Below are positions 6,259 to 6,933 of a stretch of 6,933 nucleotides of DNA, in pieces. Position 1 is the first letter of the stretch. Each line of letters begins with the position of its first letter. A program made the position numbers and the translations under genes. The stretch is from an uncultured Erysipelotrichaceae bacterium. GTDB lineage: Bacteria > Bacillota_I > Bacilli_A > Erysipelotrichales > Coprobacillaceae. The notes below the pieces were generated by a model. The model did not search any database and had not been told where the DNA came from. It saw only the letters and a list, made by a program, of their open reading frames with translations. The stretch is from contig ONFH01000129.1 of the NCBI GenBank assembly GCA_900317015.1, positions 1-6,933 of the forward strand, given 5' to 3'.

Positions 6259-6312
6259 GTTTTGATTCTCTGAGTACACTTAGATTAATCATTTTATGAA
6301 TCGAATCAAAAC
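6259..6312. repeat. Perfect 10-bp inverted repeat
   Basis: GTTTTGATTC (6259-6268) and GAATCAAAAC (6303-6312) enclose a 34-base loop. The loop has its own hairpin, TCTGAGT/ACTTAGA (6267-6282 area), whose G-U pair favours plus-strand RNA, plus a TCAT/ATGA hairpin. Together they make a three-way-junction-like fold. Confidence 0.6.
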
Positions 6313-6507
6313 TTCTTCGTGTTCTAAGCTCTTTGATCTTCTTTAAATCTTTAAATTTGATCTTCTGCTTCACACATTCTTTTTGGCTTTTCCGCGTTTT
6401 CTTATAACTATGAACTATGATTTCCTCGCTCTGTTATGCCAGTCATGAATATTTAATTTTTCGAGTATCTCTTTTCTAAAGAAAGATTTCTTCCTCTTTC
6501 TGATTAC

Positions 6508-6536
6508 ATATTAGCATGTTTTGTTACCGCTTACAA
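6508..6536 (-). promoter_or_regulatory. Extended -10 promoter with perfect CcpA cre site
   Basis: On the minus strand, -10 TAATAT (6508-6513) with TG at 6515-6516, a 17-base spacer, and -35 TTGTAA (6531-6536). TGTAAGCGGTAACA (6522-6535) matches the cre consensus TGWAANCGNTNWCA at all 14 positions and covers the -35 and spacer. CcpA bound there would be expected to repress this promoter (established for the regulator, inferred for this site). Confidence 0.6.
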
Positions 6537-6607
6537 GTTCTATTTAGTAGATTTTATCATGTATATCTGTATCCAAGAATACCATTTCATTCTCCAAGTC
6601 TGAAAAG

Positions 6608-6680
6608 AAACATACCCCCCAATGTTAACAATCTTATTGGCTATGTTTGCGGACTGATTGACAACTTTTGTCCATCATCC
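6608..6680. repeat. Two adjacent composite stem-loops
   Basis: First: AAACATA (6608-6614) with TATGTTT (6642-6648), enclosing CCAAT/ATTGG (6619-6623 with 6636-6640). Second, two bases later: GGA-GAT-GACAA (6651-6664) with TTGTC-ATC-TCC (6668-6680), with small internal mismatches. No protein gene runs through this stretch. The six-C run at 6615-6620 makes an asymmetric bulge in the first stem. Confidence 0.55.
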
Positions 6681-6807
6681 AAGGGTGCCAGAATAATAAT
6701 ACAATAACATCATCTTTTAATCCTCTTTTTAGATTTCACCTTAACTTGATTACATCGCACTGCCTTTTTTCCTTTTTGCATACTATACTTCCGTACAAGT
6801 GGAAACA

Positions 6808-6848
6808 GAGTCCTCCGAAGCAGAAAATAAAAAAAAGAGTCCGAAGCA
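6808..6848. repeat. Imperfect direct repeat GAGTCC(TCC)GAAGCA
   Basis: GAGTCC-TCC-GAAGCA at 6808-6822 recurs as GAGTCC-GAAGCA at 6837-6848 after an A-rich spacer. The second copy supplies the left arm of the terminal structured element. It could be a local duplication. Confidence 0.4.
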
Positions 6849-6918
6849 CAATGTCATTAAGTTAAGCCAAGGGGCTGACGTTACAGAGAGTTTAGTTGAA
6901 AAACTAGGCTCTTTTTTT
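6830..6918 (+). terminator. Multi-branched structured element ending in a U-run
   Basis: The outer stem pairs seven A plus GAGTC (6830-6841) with GGCTC plus seven T (6907-6918), continuous only if one pair is U-G, as on the plus strand. Inside are GTTaAGCC/GGCTGAC with loop AAGG (6861-6879) and TAGTT/AACTA capped by GAAA (6893-6906). Alternatively AGAG (6887-6890) with CTCT (6909-6912) over the GAAA hairpin makes a terminator with a six-T tail. The mutually exclusive folds resemble a riboswitch or attenuator 3' end, but I recognise no known class and no plus-strand promoter is clear. Confidence 0.45.
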
Positions 6919-6933
6919 CTGCCTTCAGAATGT

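Larger units (their letters stand above)
6166..6501 (-). ncRNA. Candidate cre-controlled short transcript, about 335 nt
   Basis: Delimited by an extended -10 promoter and an intrinsic terminator. The predicted 5' end falls exactly on the arm of a 7-bp hairpin, AGAAAGA/TCTTTCT (6495-6501 with 6480-6486). It also contains a perfect 10-bp inverted repeat (6259-6312). The only long frame is a 51-codon GTG frame (6373-6218, basic, Lys/Arg-rich, for example SKRKRMK) without a placed ribosome binding site. A GCGAGGAAATC sequence near 6420-6430 has no usable start after it. It may be a small RNA, a leader or a decayed small gene. Function unknown. Confidence 0.35.

Noticed and set aside
6640..6690. 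A plus-strand promoter from the perfect -35 hexamer TTGACA at 6658-6663.
   Set aside because: No -10 hexamer lies at 15-19 bases, and the hexamer is part of a stem-loop.
6516..6865. Two overlapping plus-strand frames of 63 and 65 codons.
   Set aside because: No ribosome binding sites, unnatural composition, and they run through inverted repeats.
6830..6918. A known riboswitch class (preQ1, THF, T-box, SAM and others).
   Set aside because: None of the diagnostic conserved core sequences could be found by eye.

Overview
The window looks like chromosomal DNA from a low-GC Gram-positive bacterium (Bacillota). An Erysipelotrichia-type gut or rumen lineage is my best guess. The evidence is strong AGGAGG-type ribosome binding sites, extended -10 promoters, intrinsic terminators with long U-tracts, a perfect CcpA-type cre sequence, and the character of S2 (rpsB) and EF-Ts (tsf). 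The genus is inference; no search could be run.

Every convincing protein gene is on the minus strand, so the window reads right to left. From the right: a gene-free block of about 740 bases (6194-6933) rich in inverted repeats; the rpsB promoter and a structured leader; rpsB; a hairpin; tsf and a strong terminator; a secreted protein with EF-hand-like DxDGDG loops; a gene-free block of about 470 bases (2703-3173); a charged, helical, LEA-like protein with 34-residue repeats; and the N-terminal 674 residues of a phospholipase-D-nuclease/DEAD-box helicase that runs off the left edge. The helicase, the LEA-like gene, the secreted-protein gene and rpsB-tsf each appear to be separate transcription units. 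Each has a candidate promoter, and a terminator is visible for all but the helicase. rpsB-tsf is not followed by pyrH-frr, its usual partners in Bacillota.

The least explained parts are the two gene-free blocks. The left block holds a near-consensus promoter (TTTACA, 16 bases, TGTTATAAT), about 250 bases of consecutive stem-loops without a convincing ORF, and an intrinsic terminator. This is a strong candidate for an undescribed structured small RNA. The right block holds a second short minus-strand unit of about 335 bases, whose -35 is covered by a perfect cre site. Further right are several long inverted repeats, ending in an 89-base multi-branched element with a U-tract that reads best as plus-strand RNA. 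The S2 mRNA leader also folds into a nested stem next to the ribosome binding site, as expected for autoregulation. I saw no tRNA, rRNA, CRISPR array or intact insertion sequence.
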